A stretch of 64,000 bases of DNA from contig NZ_JBIAOU010000002.1 in assembly GCF_042879035.1 (NCBI RefSeq), forward strand, positions 62,001 through 126,000, read 5' to 3'. The notes under the pieces are model-generated. The model had not been told where the DNA came from. It worked only from the letters and a program-made list of their open reading frames with translations, and ran no database searches. Made by a program: the position numbers and the translations under genes. Positions 17,466-26,190 of the stretch are shown piece by piece. Position 1 is the first letter of the stretch, and each line of letters starts with the position of its first letter. Origin of the DNA: Rhodococcus_G sp042879035 (GTDB lineage Bacteria; Actinomycetota; Actinomycetes; Mycobacteriales; Mycobacteriaceae).

Positions 17466-18254
17466 ATGACCACGCTCGTGGAGGATCGGCCCGTCGGAGT
17501 CCTGTTGCGGCAGTGGCGCGAACGCCGCCGGATGAGTCAGCTCCAGCTTGCCGGCCTCGCCGACGTCTCCGCCCGGCACGTCAGCTTCCTCGAGACCGGG
17601 CGGTCGCGGCCCACCAGGGCGATGCTGATCCGGCTGTCCGAACAGCTGGAGATCCCTCTGCGGGAACGCAATTCGCTTCTGCTCGCGGGTGGGTTCGCAC
17701 CGGCCTATCCGGAGCACGGGCTCGGCGACGTTCCGATGGCGTCGGTGGCGCGGGCGATCGGGCAGATCCTGCACGCGTACCTGCCCTCACCGGCGGTGGT
17801 GGTCGACCGCCACTGGAATCTCGTCGACGGCAACGGTGCGGTCGCCGTGCTCGTCGACGGGTGTGCGCGGCATCTGCTGGAGCCGCCGGTGAACGTGCTG
17901 CGGTTGAGTCTGCACCCGGAGGGCATGGCGCCGCGGATCGTCAATCTCGGCCAGTGGCGGGCGCACTTGATGCATCGACTCGAACATCAGATCGCGGTGA
18001 CCGGAGACACGGTGCTCGGTGGCCTCGCGGCGGAGTTGGCGGGCTATCCGTGCGGCGACGCCGCCGTCGACCCGGAACCGGGCGCGCTCGTGGTGCCGAT
18101 CCGAATCCGCACGGTCGCAGGAGAACTGGAGTTCCTCAGTACTACGACGGTCTTCGGCACTCCGCTGGACGTCACCGTCGCCGAGTTGGCGATCGAGACG
18201 TTCCATCCGGTGGACGCGGCCACGGCGGCAGCCCTGCGCGAACACGTGGGATGA
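17466..18254 (+). CDS. XRE-family regulator with MmyB-like ligand domain
   Basis: The 262-residue protein has an N-terminal helix-turn-helix (LLRQWRERRRMSQLQLAGLADVS with recognition ARHVSFLETG, residues 11 to 65) and a C-terminal MmyB-like PAS-type domain starting near residue 95 (VVVDRHWNLVDGNGAV), which in relatives binds fatty acid ligands. Such regulators often repress a divergent oxidoreductase or small enzyme. Here the divergent gene is the SnoaL-like protein, with a perfect palindrome between them. Confidence 0.88.
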   Translation: MTTLVEDRPVGVLLRQWRERRRMSQLQLAGLADVSARHVSFLETGRSRPTRAMLIRLSEQLEIPLRERNSLLLAGGFAPAYPEHGLGDVPMASVARAIGQILHAYLPSPAVVVDRHWNLVDGNGAVAVLVDGCARHLLEPPVNVLRLSLHPEGMAPRIVNLGQWRAHLMHRLEHQIAVTGDTVLGGLAAELAGYPCGDAAVDPEPGALVVPIRIRTVAGELEFLSTTTVFGTPLDVTVAELAIETFHPVDAATAAALREHVG

Positions 18255-18259
18255 CGAAG

Positions 18260-18287
18260 GCACCGGCCGTCGTGCGACGACCGGTGC
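18260..18287. terminator. bidirectional terminator between the XRE regulator and mhuD
   Basis: GCACCGGCCGTCG and CGACGACCGGTGC form a 13-bp stem with one wobble and a two-base loop between two convergent genes. Confidence 0.75.
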
Positions 18288-18299
18288 GCGGGGGACGGG

Positions 18300-18611
18300 T
18301 CAGGCCTGCTTCGCGGGGACGTCGAGGACGACCTCGAACTCGAGCAGGGAGGCGCCGGTCGCGACCGGCTTCTTCGCCTCACCGGCGTGCGCCGCCCGGG
18401 CGTCGCCGTTGCGCCAGGCCGCGAAGGCGTCCTCGGACTCCCACTGCGTCACCACGAAGTAGCGGGTCTCGCCGCCCGTCGGACGCAGCAACTGGAAGCC
18501 GAGGAACCCCGGCGAGTTCTCGACGGTGCCCGCACGCTGGGCGAACCGCTTCTCGAGCTCCGGACCGGCGCCCTCGGGCACCTCGATTGCGTTGATCTTC
18601 ACCACTGCCAT
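18300..18611 (-). CDS. mhuD: haem-degrading monooxygenase MhuD
   Basis: MhuD opens the haem ring to release iron for use in the cytosol. The 103-residue dimeric barrel protein is close to Mtb Rv3592 along its whole length (MAVVKINAIEVP, ENSPGFLGFQLLRP, ATGASLLEFEVVLDV). The substrate-site residues Asn7, Trp66 and the haem-ligating His75 are all present. It diverges from the alpha/beta hydrolase as in Mtb. Confidence 0.95.
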   Translation of the reverse strand: MAVVKINAIEVPEGAGPELEKRFAQRAGTVENSPGFLGFQLLRPTGGETRYFVVTQWESEDAFAAWRNGDARAAHAGEAKKPVATGASLLEFEVVLDVPAKQA

Positions 18612-18689
18612 GGCCGCGAGAGTACTCGCGGCGCGGCGTCTGCGGGACCGGGCCGACCCGATCGACGACCCGCAGCCCGGATGTCCGGT

Positions 18690-18695
18690 TAATCT
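18690..18695 (+). promoter_or_regulatory. -10 of the leaderless hydrolase gene
   Basis: TAATCT, a strong match to TANNNT, stands 7 bases before the GTG at 18703. Confidence 0.55.
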
Positions 18696-18702
18696 CGGTT
18701 CC

Positions 18703-19455
18703 GTGCTGCATGACGAGGGTGGGGCGGGCGGACCGATTCTGTTGCTCCACGGGTTGATGGGCAGCGCGCGTACGTGGCGCAGGCATGTGCCGTGGCTGCG
18801 CGAGCACGGCCATGTCTACGCGTTCGACGCGGCCGGCCACGGCAGGCCCGCGCCGGACGAACTGACCACCGAGGCGTTCGTCGCCGACCTGACCGAGGCT
18901 CTGGCCCCGATCGAGCGCCCGATGACGGTGATCGGGCACTCGATGGGCGGACTGCACGCCTGGTGTTTCGCGGCCGCCCACCCCGACCGGGTGCGGGCCC
19001 TGGTGGTCGAGGACATGGCCCCCGACTTCCGTGGCCGCACCGCGTCGGACTGGGCCGCGATGATCGGGTCGTGGCCGACGCCGTTCCGGGACGAGCCGAC
19101 CATGGTCGACTTCTTCGGACCCGTTGCGGCGCAGTACTTCATGGACTCGTTCGAGCTCAGGGCGGACGGCTACCACCTGCACGGCGAGGTGCCGGTGTGG
19201 CGCGACATCTCCGAGGAGTGGGGAACCCGCGACTTCTGGGCGCAGTGGCGGGACGTGCACGCACCGGCACTGCTGATCGAAGGCGAGTTCACCATCACCC
19301 CGGCCGGGCAGATGCGGCAGATGGCGGGTACCCCCCGGCAGGGCCCGACGCGCTACGAACGGATCGAGGGCGCCGGCCATCTGGTGCACGACGACCGCCC
19401 GGCCGAGTACCGCGCCGCGGTCGAGTCGTTCCTCGCCGAGTTCGCGGACCGGTGA
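18703..19455 (+). CDS. alpha/beta hydrolase
   Basis: The 250-residue protein has the oxyanion HG motif (LLLHGLMGS, residues 13-21), the nucleophile elbow GHSMGG with Ser80, and a C-terminal GAGHLVHDDRP with the catalytic His. The start is the GTG placed 7 bases after a -10; longer upstream starts would overlap mhuD. Its place beside mhuD matches Mtb Rv3591c, a hydrolase of unknown substrate. Confidence 0.9.
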   Translation: MLHDEGGAGGPILLLHGLMGSARTWRRHVPWLREHGHVYAFDAAGHGRPAPDELTTEAFVADLTEALAPIERPMTVIGHSMGGLHAWCFAAAHPDRVRALVVEDMAPDFRGRTASDWAAMIGSWPTPFRDEPTMVDFFGPVAAQYFMDSFELRADGYHLHGEVPVWRDISEEWGTRDFWAQWRDVHAPALLIEGEFTITPAGQMRQMAGTPRQGPTRYERIEGAGHLVHDDRPAEYRAAVESFLAEFADR

Positions 19456-19528
19456 GTGCACGGCCGTCGGTCGGCTCCGGTGACCGACACGGGCTCGGCG
19501 ACGCCGGACCCGGTGACGACGTGACCGC

Positions 19529-20506
19529 TCAGGTCATGGCGCGGGCCGTGACCTCCCGGTTGACGAGGTAGGTGGGACGACCCTCGGTGAGCGTGGTCAA
19601 CGCGTTGTGCGCGGTCTTGCGGCGGATCTCCAGCTCCGATTCCTCCGAGTACCAGGCCGCGTGCGGGGACAGCAGGGTGTTGTCCAGTGCGGTGAACGCG
19701 CTGTCACCGGAGATGGGTTCGGACGTGAACACGTCGAGTCCGGCACCTCGGATTCGGCCGGCGCGCAGGGCCTCGGCGAGCGCGTCGTCGTCGACGACGC
19801 CGCCGCGCGCAGTGTTGATCAGAATCGCGGTGCGTTTCATCAGGGCCAGCTGGTCACGACCGATCGAGCCTCGCGTCGAGGCCGTGAGGGGGACGTGAAC
19901 CGACACCACGTCCGATATCGTCAACAACTCGTCCAGCCCGACCGGTCGGGCTCCTCGGGAGGACGCCTCGTCCGCGCTGACGTACGGGTCGAACGCGACG
20001 GTCTCCATCCCGAAGACGGCCATCTTCCGGGCCAGTCGTTGCGGGATGTTGCCGAATCCGACCAGACCCAGCGTGCCGCCCCGCAAGCGGTGCAGGGGCT
20101 TGGCGGCCGCGTAGTCCCAGACCCCGTTGCGCAGCGCGCGATCGTAGGAGCCGAGACCCCGGGACAACGCCAGGATCATCGCGGCGGCGTGGTCCGACAC
20201 GTCTTCGATCGACCCGTCGGGCACGTTGGCGACCATGATCCCCGCGGCAGTGGCCGCGTCGAGGTCGATCGTGTTGGTGCCGATTCCGTACCGGCTGATC
20301 ACACGGCACCGCTGTAGTCCGGCGATGAACTGCGCGTCGAGCTGGGTGTACTGGTTGAGGATGGCGTCGGCGTCCCGGCAGGCCTCTGCCAGTGCCTCCC
20401 GGGTGGGGAAGGGGCCGGCGACCAATTCGATGTCGTGCCCGTCGAACACAGCCTGCTCGGGCGCGAGGTCGGCGAACTCGTAGTCGGTGACGACGATCTT
20501 GTACAT
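19529..20506 (-). CDS. D-2-hydroxyacid dehydrogenase family protein
   Basis: The 325-residue NAD-dependent dehydrogenase has the cofactor loop GLVGFGNIPQRLA, the catalytic Arg in NTARGGVVD, Glu in the LDVFTSEP segment and His in LSPHAAWYS. It resembles C-terminal-binding-protein and phosphoglycerate-dehydrogenase relatives. AGGAG precedes the ATG. It is the last gene of a minus-strand set (GntR, transporter, lyase, dehydrogenase), so it probably acts on a 2-hydroxy or 2-oxo acid made or taken up by that pathway. Confidence 0.88.
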   Translation of the reverse strand: MYKIVVTDYEFADLAPEQAVFDGHDIELVAGPFPTREALAEACRDADAILNQYTQLDAQFIAGLQRCRVISRYGIGTNTIDLDAATAAGIMVANVPDGSIEDVSDHAAAMILALSRGLGSYDRALRNGVWDYAAAKPLHRLRGGTLGLVGFGNIPQRLARKMAVFGMETVAFDPYVSADEASSRGARPVGLDELLTISDVVSVHVPLTASTRGSIGRDQLALMKRTAILINTARGGVVDDDALAEALRAGRIRGAGLDVFTSEPISGDSAFTALDNTLLSPHAAWYSEESELEIRRKTAHNALTTLTEGRPTYLVNREVTARAMT

Positions 20507-20530
20507 GTGAATTCTCCTGTCGGGGACGGG

Positions 20531-21394
20531 CTACGCGCCGTACCGGGAGTCGAGTTCCTGATGGAACCCCAGACCGACCAGTTCGGAGTAGTCGGCATAG
20601 GTGATCGTGGACGGGCGAACCGGGATGGTGTCGGTGTCGTGCAGCTCGCGCAGGGACTGCCGGACCGCCGTGACCGCGGAGAACAGTGCGGTGAGGGCGT
20701 AGAAGACCAGGGAGAAGCCGCGCTGCTGAAGATCGTGCGCGGTCAGTGTGGCGGCGTCGGTGCCGTCGACCAGCGACGCGACCTTCGGGCCATCGAGATG
20801 TTCGGCGACGTAGTCGATGTCGGCCCGGGTCTTGACACCGTCGACGAACATCAGGTCCGCTCCGGCGTCCCGGTAGCGCTTGGCTCGGTCGATCGCGTCC
20901 TCGCGGCCGGTGGCGCCGAGGGCGTCCGTACGCGCGATCACCAGCAGTGACTCGGTCCCCCGGGCGGCCAACGCAGCCTCGACCCGTCGGGCGCTCTCGT
21001 CGGCGGCCATCAGCCGGATCCCGGACAACTGTCCGCACCGCTTCGGGGCGACCTGGTCCTCGAGGTGGATCGCTGCGACTCCGGCCTGGATGTACTCCTC
21101 GACGGTGCGATGGATGTTCGACGGGCCACCGTAACCGGTGTCTGCATCGGCTATCACGGGAACAGTGGTGGCGCGGACCATGTTTCGGGCGTGTTCGGTC
21201 ATCTCGGTCTGGGTCAGCAGTCCGATGTCGGGCAGGCCCAGGCGGGACGCGGTGGCGCCGAAGCCCGTCATGTAGATCGCCGGGAAGCCGGCCTGCTCGA
21301 CGATGCGCGCGGTCACCGAATCGTAGGCACCGGGAGCGCGAACGATCGGCTGTCCGGGCGCCAGCAGTGCCCTGAGTCTGTCTGCTGCATTCAT
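20531..21394 (-). CDS. isocitrate lyase / PEP mutase superfamily protein
   Basis: The 287-residue TIM-barrel protein has the metal-binding DADTGYG at 83-89 and LEDQ at 111-114. The flexible-loop motif, usually K-K/R-C-G-H in C-C lyases, reads KRCGQ at 118-122, losing the His. Members cleave 2-methylisocitrate, dimethylmalate or oxaloacetate, or act on phosphonopyruvate; the changed loop means the substrate cannot be called. GAGGA precedes the ATG. It lies between the transporter and the dehydrogenase, 24 bases upstream of the latter. Confidence 0.85.
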   Translation of the reverse strand: MNAADRLRALLAPGQPIVRAPGAYDSVTARIVEQAGFPAIYMTGFGATASRLGLPDIGLLTQTEMTEHARNMVRATTVPVIADADTGYGGPSNIHRTVEEYIQAGVAAIHLEDQVAPKRCGQLSGIRLMAADESARRVEAALAARGTESLLVIARTDALGATGREDAIDRAKRYRDAGADLMFVDGVKTRADIDYVAEHLDGPKVASLVDGTDAATLTAHDLQQRGFSLVFYALTALFSAVTAVRQSLRELHDTDTIPVRPSTITYADYSELVGLGFHQELDSRYGA

Positions 21395-21428
21395 GAATTG
21401 GAGTCCTCGGGTGTGTGGTCGGGACGAG

Positions 21429-22763
21429 CTATGCGGAAATGCTCACGGTGTTCTCTGCTGCTACGGGCGACGATCGCCGAGGCATCCTTGCCGCGATCAC
21501 GGCGGAGACGAGACAGCCGACGGCCAGGTACACGGCGACCAGGTACCACGATCCACCGCTGACGTTGACCAGCAGTGCGGCAACGAACGGGGTGAACCCG
21601 CCGCCGATCGCGCTTGCCACCTGGTACCCGACGCCGGCGCCGCTGTACCGGAACTCCGCGCCGAACATCTCGGTGAACATGGGCTGCTGGGCGCTGACGA
21701 CCGAGTCGTGGGCGATGTTGAACAGCAGCACTGCCATGATCACCGTGCCGATCGTCGATCCGTTCTCCATCACCAGGAAGAACGGGGCGGCGCAGAGGGC
21801 GCCGATCATCGAGCCCGCGAAGTAGATTCGCTTCCGGCCGTACCTGTCGGAGAGGTAGGCGAAGGTCGGGATGGTCACGATGCCCAGCGCGCCGACCAGG
21901 AGGATGACGTTGAGCATGAAGCCGCGGTCGAAGTCGAGTTCCTTCGTCGCGTAGTTGAGTGCGAACGCCGTGACGATGTATCCGATGAACAGCTCGGACA
22001 GCCGAAGGCCGATGATCTGGAGGAACGCCGTGGGGTGGGCGCGCAGTGCTTCGACGAGCGGGATGCGCTTGTCGTCGAGTTCCTTTGCCTTCTCGACCTT
22101 TTCGACGAACTCCTCGCTCTCCTCGACCTGGGAGCGGACCCAGAGCCCGACTCCGACCAGGAGGATGCTCGCGAGGAACGGGACGCGCCATCCCCAGCTG
22201 GTGAACGCGGCGTCGTCGAGAACGTTGTTCATCAGCGTCACGAAACCGGTGGCCAGGATCAGTCCGACCGAGTAGCCGACCTGAACTCCGCTGCTGTAGA
22301 AGGCCTTCTTCTTCGGCGGTGCGCTCTCGACCGCCATCAGCGCGGCCCCGCCCCACTCGCCGCCCACCGCGAAGCCCTGGATTGCGCGGAGGGTGACGAG
22401 CAGGATCGGCGCCCACCAGCCGATCGAGTCGAAGGCGGGCAAGGCGCCGATCAGTGCCGACGCCAGACCCATCACCGACATGGTGATGACCAGCATTCGC
22501 TTGCGCCCCAGGCGATCACCGAAGTGCCCGAAGACGACGCCGCCGAGTGGCCGGAACAGGAACCCGACCCCGAAGGTCGCGAAGGCGGCGAGGGTGCCGA
22601 TCGCGGGGCTGACGTTCGGGAAGAACTCGGTGTTGAAGACCAGCGCTGCGATGAGTCCGTAGAGGATGAAGTCATACCAGTCGATGACGGCGCCGGCGAA
22701 GCTGCCGAGAGCGGCGCGGCGTGCCTGCTTCTCTTGTGTGGGGCCGAATGAGGCAGTGACCAT
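21429..22763 (-). CDS. MFS transporter, metabolite:H+ symporter type
   Basis: The 444-residue protein has 12 hydrophobic segments and the signature GDRLGRKRML in the 2-3 loop and SDRYGRKRIYF in the 8-9 loop, typical of the MHS family (shikimate, citrate, proline/betaine and alpha-ketoglutarate carriers). The N-terminal tail is charged. AGGAAA precedes the ATG. As first gene of the set it should import the acid that the lyase and dehydrogenase process. Confidence 0.9.
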   Translation of the reverse strand: MVTASFGPTQEKQARRAALGSFAGAVIDWYDFILYGLIAALVFNTEFFPNVSPAIGTLAAFATFGVGFLFRPLGGVVFGHFGDRLGRKRMLVITMSVMGLASALIGALPAFDSIGWWAPILLVTLRAIQGFAVGGEWGGAALMAVESAPPKKKAFYSSGVQVGYSVGLILATGFVTLMNNVLDDAAFTSWGWRVPFLASILLVGVGLWVRSQVEESEEFVEKVEKAKELDDKRIPLVEALRAHPTAFLQIIGLRLSELFIGYIVTAFALNYATKELDFDRGFMLNVILLVGALGIVTIPTFAYLSDRYGRKRIYFAGSMIGALCAAPFFLVMENGSTIGTVIMAVLLFNIAHDSVVSAQQPMFTEMFGAEFRYSGAGVGYQVASAIGGGFTPFVAALLVNVSGGSWYLVAVYLAVGCLVSAVIAARMPRRSSPVAAENTVSISA

Positions 22764-22863
22764 GAGGTTTCCTGTTCATTGATGGATGCGCGGGTCGGGG
22801 TGCGAGGGGGAGGGCGTCGGCCGCGGCTCCCGGGGTTCTGGGAACCCACACTTGAATGCAACA

Positions 22864-22877
22864 TCTAGGATACTAGA
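22864..22877. promoter_or_regulatory. candidate GntR operator at the transporter promoter
   Basis: TCTAG-GATA-CTAGA is a perfect inverted repeat 100 bases upstream of the transporter start. On the minus strand it overlaps a possible -10 (TAGTAT or TATCCT). The adjacent GntR protein is the obvious candidate to bind it. Confidence 0.45.
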
Positions 22878-22991
22878 GCAGGGTGATGCAGAACACCAGC
22901 GTCGGTCCGCGTCGTCGATCTCGGTGGATGCTCGGGCCGCGAACCAGCGCAGGAACACGTCAGGTGGACACGGGAAGGTCGTCCGGCGCGA

Positions 22992-23717
22992 TCAGCCGAC
23001 GCGGAGTTTCCTTCGGAGGTGGTCGATCTTCGAACTGTTCTCCAGTTCGGTGCGCGTCCGCAACGCGGTCAGGTAGCTGTCCCGCGTGCGCATGATGTGT
23101 GTCTCGAGCAGTCCTTCGAGGTCACCTTTGCGGCCACCGTCGAAGACTGCGGCCATCTGTTCGTGCTCCGCGAAGGATCGATCGGGTTCCGCCTGGGACA
23201 GGAAGGTCAGGTGCGTCCGCAACGCGGCCACGCGTCCGAGGTTCATCTGGTAGGCGTTCTGCAGGTACCGATTCCCGCAGTTGGTGAAGAACGCCTCGTG
23301 GAAACAGGTGTCGGCCTTCCCGTAGATGCGCGCGTCCCGGCCCGGCCGTGCCTGCCCCATCGTCGCGATCGCGGCACGCAGATCACGCAGTGTGGCCTCG
23401 CGGTTGCGGTCGAACGACAGCGTCGCGGCCTTGATCTCCAACGCGGCTCGAAACTCGCAGAGTTCGGAGATCTCCTCCGCGCTCGGCTGGAAGATGTACG
23501 TGCCGGACTTGGGAACGACCTCGACGAGGCCCTGCGTCTGCAGCAACCGCATCGCCTCGCGCACCGGGGTGCGGCTCACCCCGAGGGCCTCGGCCACGGC
23601 GTCCTCCGACAGCGCCTCGCCCAGGTCGAACTCGCCGTCGACGATGGCCGACCGCAGTGTCTCGGCGACTCGCGCGCCGAGCGACTCCCGCTTGCCTGTC
23701 TCGCTCGTCGAGGTCAT
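22992..23717 (-). CDS. GntR-family regulator (FCD domain)
   Basis: The 241-residue protein has the GntR winged helix (EALSEDAVAEALGVSRTPVREAMRLLQTQGLVEV-type, seen in pieces, residues 30-75) and a C-terminal helical FCD domain with metal-ligand candidates in the FHEAFF and HEQMAAVFD segments. FCD proteins sense small organic acids. It is upstream of and same-strand as the transporter-lyase-dehydrogenase genes and likely represses them; the divergent gap on its other side holds AT-rich half-sites GGTATAT and GGCATAC. Confidence 0.9.
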   Translation of the reverse strand: MTSTSETGKRESLGARVAETLRSAIVDGEFDLGEALSEDAVAEALGVSRTPVREAMRLLQTQGLVEVVPKSGTYIFQPSAEEISELCEFRAALEIKAATLSFDRNREATLRDLRAAIATMGQARPGRDARIYGKADTCFHEAFFTNCGNRYLQNAYQMNLGRVAALRTHLTFLSQAEPDRSFAEHEQMAAVFDGGRKGDLEGLLETHIMRTRDSYLTALRTRTELENSSKIDHLRRKLRVG

Positions 23718-23842
23718 CGCCGTCTCCGTCCGATGGTTGGGTTGCTCGCACCCAATGTATGCCAGCAAAATATACCTGAACGGCATCAAGAGGGACCCCA
23801 GCCGTGATCGCGAGTGCGACCCGTGGCCCGCAGCGGCGCGAC

Positions 23843-24724
23843 TCAGTCGCGTTCGCCGCCCTCGCCGGCGAGGGCGAACAGTCCGTCTGGCGTCTGCTCT
23901 ACGAGCCCGTCGACGAGCAGCGAGTCCAGCGCGCGGTCGCGCTGCGCGGTGTCGACGAGCCACACCCGGTCCAGGTGCACGCGTTCGACGGGCCCGTGGC
24001 TGCCGCGCAGGACGTCCATCAACTTGCCGCGCACCTGCCGGTCGGTGCCCGCGAACTTCTGCACCTTGCGTGGCGGTCCGGTGTGCGCGGGCCGGCCCGC
24101 GGCCACCCACGCGCAGTTGTCGAGCGGGCACAGCCCGCAGTCGGGGGTGCGCGCCGTGCACACCGTCGCACCCAGTTCCATCAGCGCCGCGGAGAACACC
24201 GCCGCACGCGCCCGGGTCCGCGGCAGCAGGACCTCCGCGTCGGCGAGGTCGCGTTTGGTGGAGGGGTTGCCCGGTTCGGCGTGGCCGTGCACCGCGCGGG
24301 CGATGACGCGCCGGACATTGGTGTCGACCACCGGTACCCGCTGACCGTATGCGAAACACGCGACGGCGCGTGCAGTGTAGGCGCCGATGCCGGGCAGTGA
24401 CAGCAGCACGTCCACGTCCGCGGGGACGACGTCGCCGTGGTCGGTGGCGAGAACTCCCGCGCACTCGTGCAGCCGCATTGCGCGGCGCGGGTAGCCGAGC
24501 TTGCCCCAGGCTCGCAGGACCTCGCCCTGACCGGACGCCGCCATCGCGGACGGCACCGGCCAGCGCTGCACCCACTGCTCCCAGATCGGTGCCACCCGGG
24601 CCACGGGCGTCTGCTGCAGCATGATCTCGCTCATCAGGATGTGCCATGCCGTGACACCGTCGCGCCGCCACGGGAGGTCACGGGCCTGACGCTCGTACCA
24701 GCCGATCAGTGCGGAGGAGTTCAC
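23843..24724 (-). CDS. mutY: A/G-specific adenine glycosylase
   Basis: MutY removes adenine mispaired with 8-oxoguanine. The 293-residue protein has the helix-hairpin-helix LPGIGAYTARAV with the downstream catalytic Asp (VVDTNVRRV), the N-terminal catalytic-Glu helix (MSEIMLQQTP), and the 4Fe-4S cluster motif C-x6-C-x2-C-x5-C (CTARTPDCGLCPLDNC). Its C-terminal domain is short. The GTG start has no obvious Shine-Dalgarno. It diverges from carbonic anhydrase as in Mtb Rv3589/Rv3588c. Confidence 0.95.
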   Translation of the reverse strand: MNSSALIGWYERQARDLPWRRDGVTAWHILMSEIMLQQTPVARVAPIWEQWVQRWPVPSAMAASGQGEVLRAWGKLGYPRRAMRLHECAGVLATDHGDVVPADVDVLLSLPGIGAYTARAVACFAYGQRVPVVDTNVRRVIARAVHGHAEPGNPSTKRDLADAEVLLPRTRARAAVFSAALMELGATVCTARTPDCGLCPLDNCAWVAAGRPAHTGPPRKVQKFAGTDRQVRGKLMDVLRGSHGPVERVHLDRVWLVDTAQRDRALDSLLVDGLVEQTPDGLFALAGEGGERD

Positions 24725-24790
24725 CGGATCGTCACACCTGCCCTTCTCTGTTCCTCCAGGTCACCGCGATGTCCGAATCCGGTCGGGGTG

Positions 24791-24796
24791 CACAAT
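24791..24796 (+). promoter_or_regulatory. -10 of the leaderless carbonic anhydrase
   Basis: CACAAT stands 7 bases before the ATG at 24804. It lacks the leading TA and is a weaker match than others here. Confidence 0.4.
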
Positions 24797-24803
24797 GGCT
24801 GGC

Positions 24804-25430
24804 ATGCCCAATTCGAACCCCATCTCGGCCTGGAAAGCCCTCAAGCAGGGTAACGAGCGTTTCGTCAGCGGGACCCCACTGCATCCCAGTCAGGGGATTG
24901 CCGACCGGGCGAAACTCGTCGGCGGACAGCACCCCACCGCAGTGATCTTCGGGTGCGGCGACTCTCGCGTCGCCGCCGAGATCATCTTCGACCAGGGCCT
25001 CGGTGACACGTTCGTGGTCCGCACCGCCGGCCACGTCATCGACAGCGCCGTGCTCGGGTCCATCGAGTACGCGGTCGACATCCTCGACGTGCCGCTGATC
25101 GTGGTGTTCGGCCACGACAGCTGCGGTGCCGTCGCCGCGACCCTGAACGCCCTCGACAACGGTCAGGTGCCGGGCGGCTTCGTCCGGGACATCGTCGAGC
25201 GCGTCACGCCGTCCATCCTCATCGGCCGGAACGAGGGACTGTCGACCACGGACGAGTTCGAGGCCCGGCACGTCGTCGAGACCGGCCGGCTCCTGCAGGA
25301 GCGGTCGCGGATCATCGCCGAGAAGGTCGCGAACGGCACGTGTGCCATCGTCGGTGTCACCTACACGCTCGCCGACGGCGGCATCAAGCTGCACAGCACG
25401 GTCGGGGAGGTCGGCGAGGTCGTCGACTGA
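24804..25430 (+). CDS. beta-carbonic anhydrase
   Basis: It interconverts CO2 and bicarbonate. The 208-residue protein has the zinc ligands Cys51, His104 and Cys107 with the Asp53-Arg55 dyad (GCGDSR and GHDSCGA). The start gives MPNSNPISAWKALKQGNERF, as in the Mtb Rv3588c family; an in-frame ATG nine bases upstream lies inside the -10 spacer and is less likely. Confidence 0.95.
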   Translation: MPNSNPISAWKALKQGNERFVSGTPLHPSQGIADRAKLVGGQHPTAVIFGCGDSRVAAEIIFDQGLGDTFVVRTAGHVIDSAVLGSIEYAVDILDVPLIVVFGHDSCGAVAATLNALDNGQVPGGFVRDIVERVTPSILIGRNEGLSTTDEFEARHVVETGRLLQERSRIIAEKVANGTCAIVGVTYTLADGGIKLHSTVGEVGEVVD

Positions 25431-25486
25431 CGGCCCTGTGAGCGACACGCCGGACCCTGGTGGGCGGTGCTCGTAGCCCGGGCACT

Positions 25487-25492
25487 TACCGT
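25487..25492 (+). promoter_or_regulatory. -10 of the next leaderless gene
   Basis: TACCGT stands 7 bases before the GTG at 25500. Confidence 0.5.
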
Positions 25493-25499
25493 GGTGTCC

Positions 25500-26180
25500 G
25501 TGTTGGAACCGTCCGGGCCGCTGCCCCCCGAGATCTACTGGCGCCGCCGATGGCTCGCCATCGGCGTGGCGGTGGTCGCGCTGATCCTGCTGATCTGGAT
25601 CGTCACCGCGTTGCGTGGGGGCGGTGACGACGACGCCGCGGCGGCTGCCGTCAGTTCTTCCCTGACGGCGCCGTCGACCGCGTCGACCACGGCATCCGCC
25701 ACCGTGTCGGGTCAGGTGTCCGGCGCGGGTGTGTCGGGTTCGTCGTCGGGGGCCTCGGGGACCTCCACCGCGGCTGTGGTGCCGGCCGGCCAGTGCGCCG
25801 ACAACTCGCTCGCGATCCGGGTCAGCGCGGACCAGGCGACGTATCCGGTGGGCCAGGAGCCGGAGTTCGGGATCGTGATCACGAACATCGGCAGCTCGGC
25901 CTGCGACCGTGACCTCGGCGCGGGGATGCAGCAGGTGCTGGTCTACACCCTCGACGGGCAGCAGCGGTTGTGGTCGAACACCGACTGCTACCCGAACTCG
26001 ACGCCCGACGTGCGGACCCTCGCACCGGGCGAGCAGGCCGCGTTCACCCTCAAGTGGTCGGGCGCGACCTCCGCTCCGGGCTGCACCGCCGCCCGCGTAC
26101 CGGTCGGCGCGGGCGCCTACACCGTCGTCGGGCAGTTGGGGAACCTGCGCAGCACCCCGGAGCCGTTCAACCTCGGCTAG
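25500..26180 (+). CDS. membrane-anchored extracytoplasmic protein of unknown function
   Basis: The 226-residue product has a short cytoplasmic tail (EPSGPLPPEIYWRRR), one membrane span (about 17-39), a Ser/Thr/Ala/Gly-rich linker to about residue 95, and a beta-rich outer domain with four cysteines that could make two disulfides. Gene position between carbonic anhydrase and disA matches Mtb Rv3587c, also uncharacterised. The linker resembles those of wall-spanning actinobacterial proteins. Confidence 0.8.
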   Translation: MLEPSGPLPPEIYWRRRWLAIGVAVVALILLIWIVTALRGGGDDDAAAAAVSSSLTAPSTASTTASATVSGQVSGAGVSGSSSGASGTSTAAVVPAGQCADNSLAIRVSADQATYPVGQEPEFGIVITNIGSSACDRDLGAGMQQVLVYTLDGQQRLWSNTDCYPNSTPDVRTLAPGEQAAFTLKWSGATSAPGCTAARVPVGAGAYTVVGQLGNLRSTPEPFNLG

Positions 26181-26190
26181 GAGACCTGCC

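Noticed and set aside
21393..22751. 452-codon plus-strand frame opposite the MHS transporter
   Set aside because: Asp/Glu/Arg-rich shadow of the transporter.
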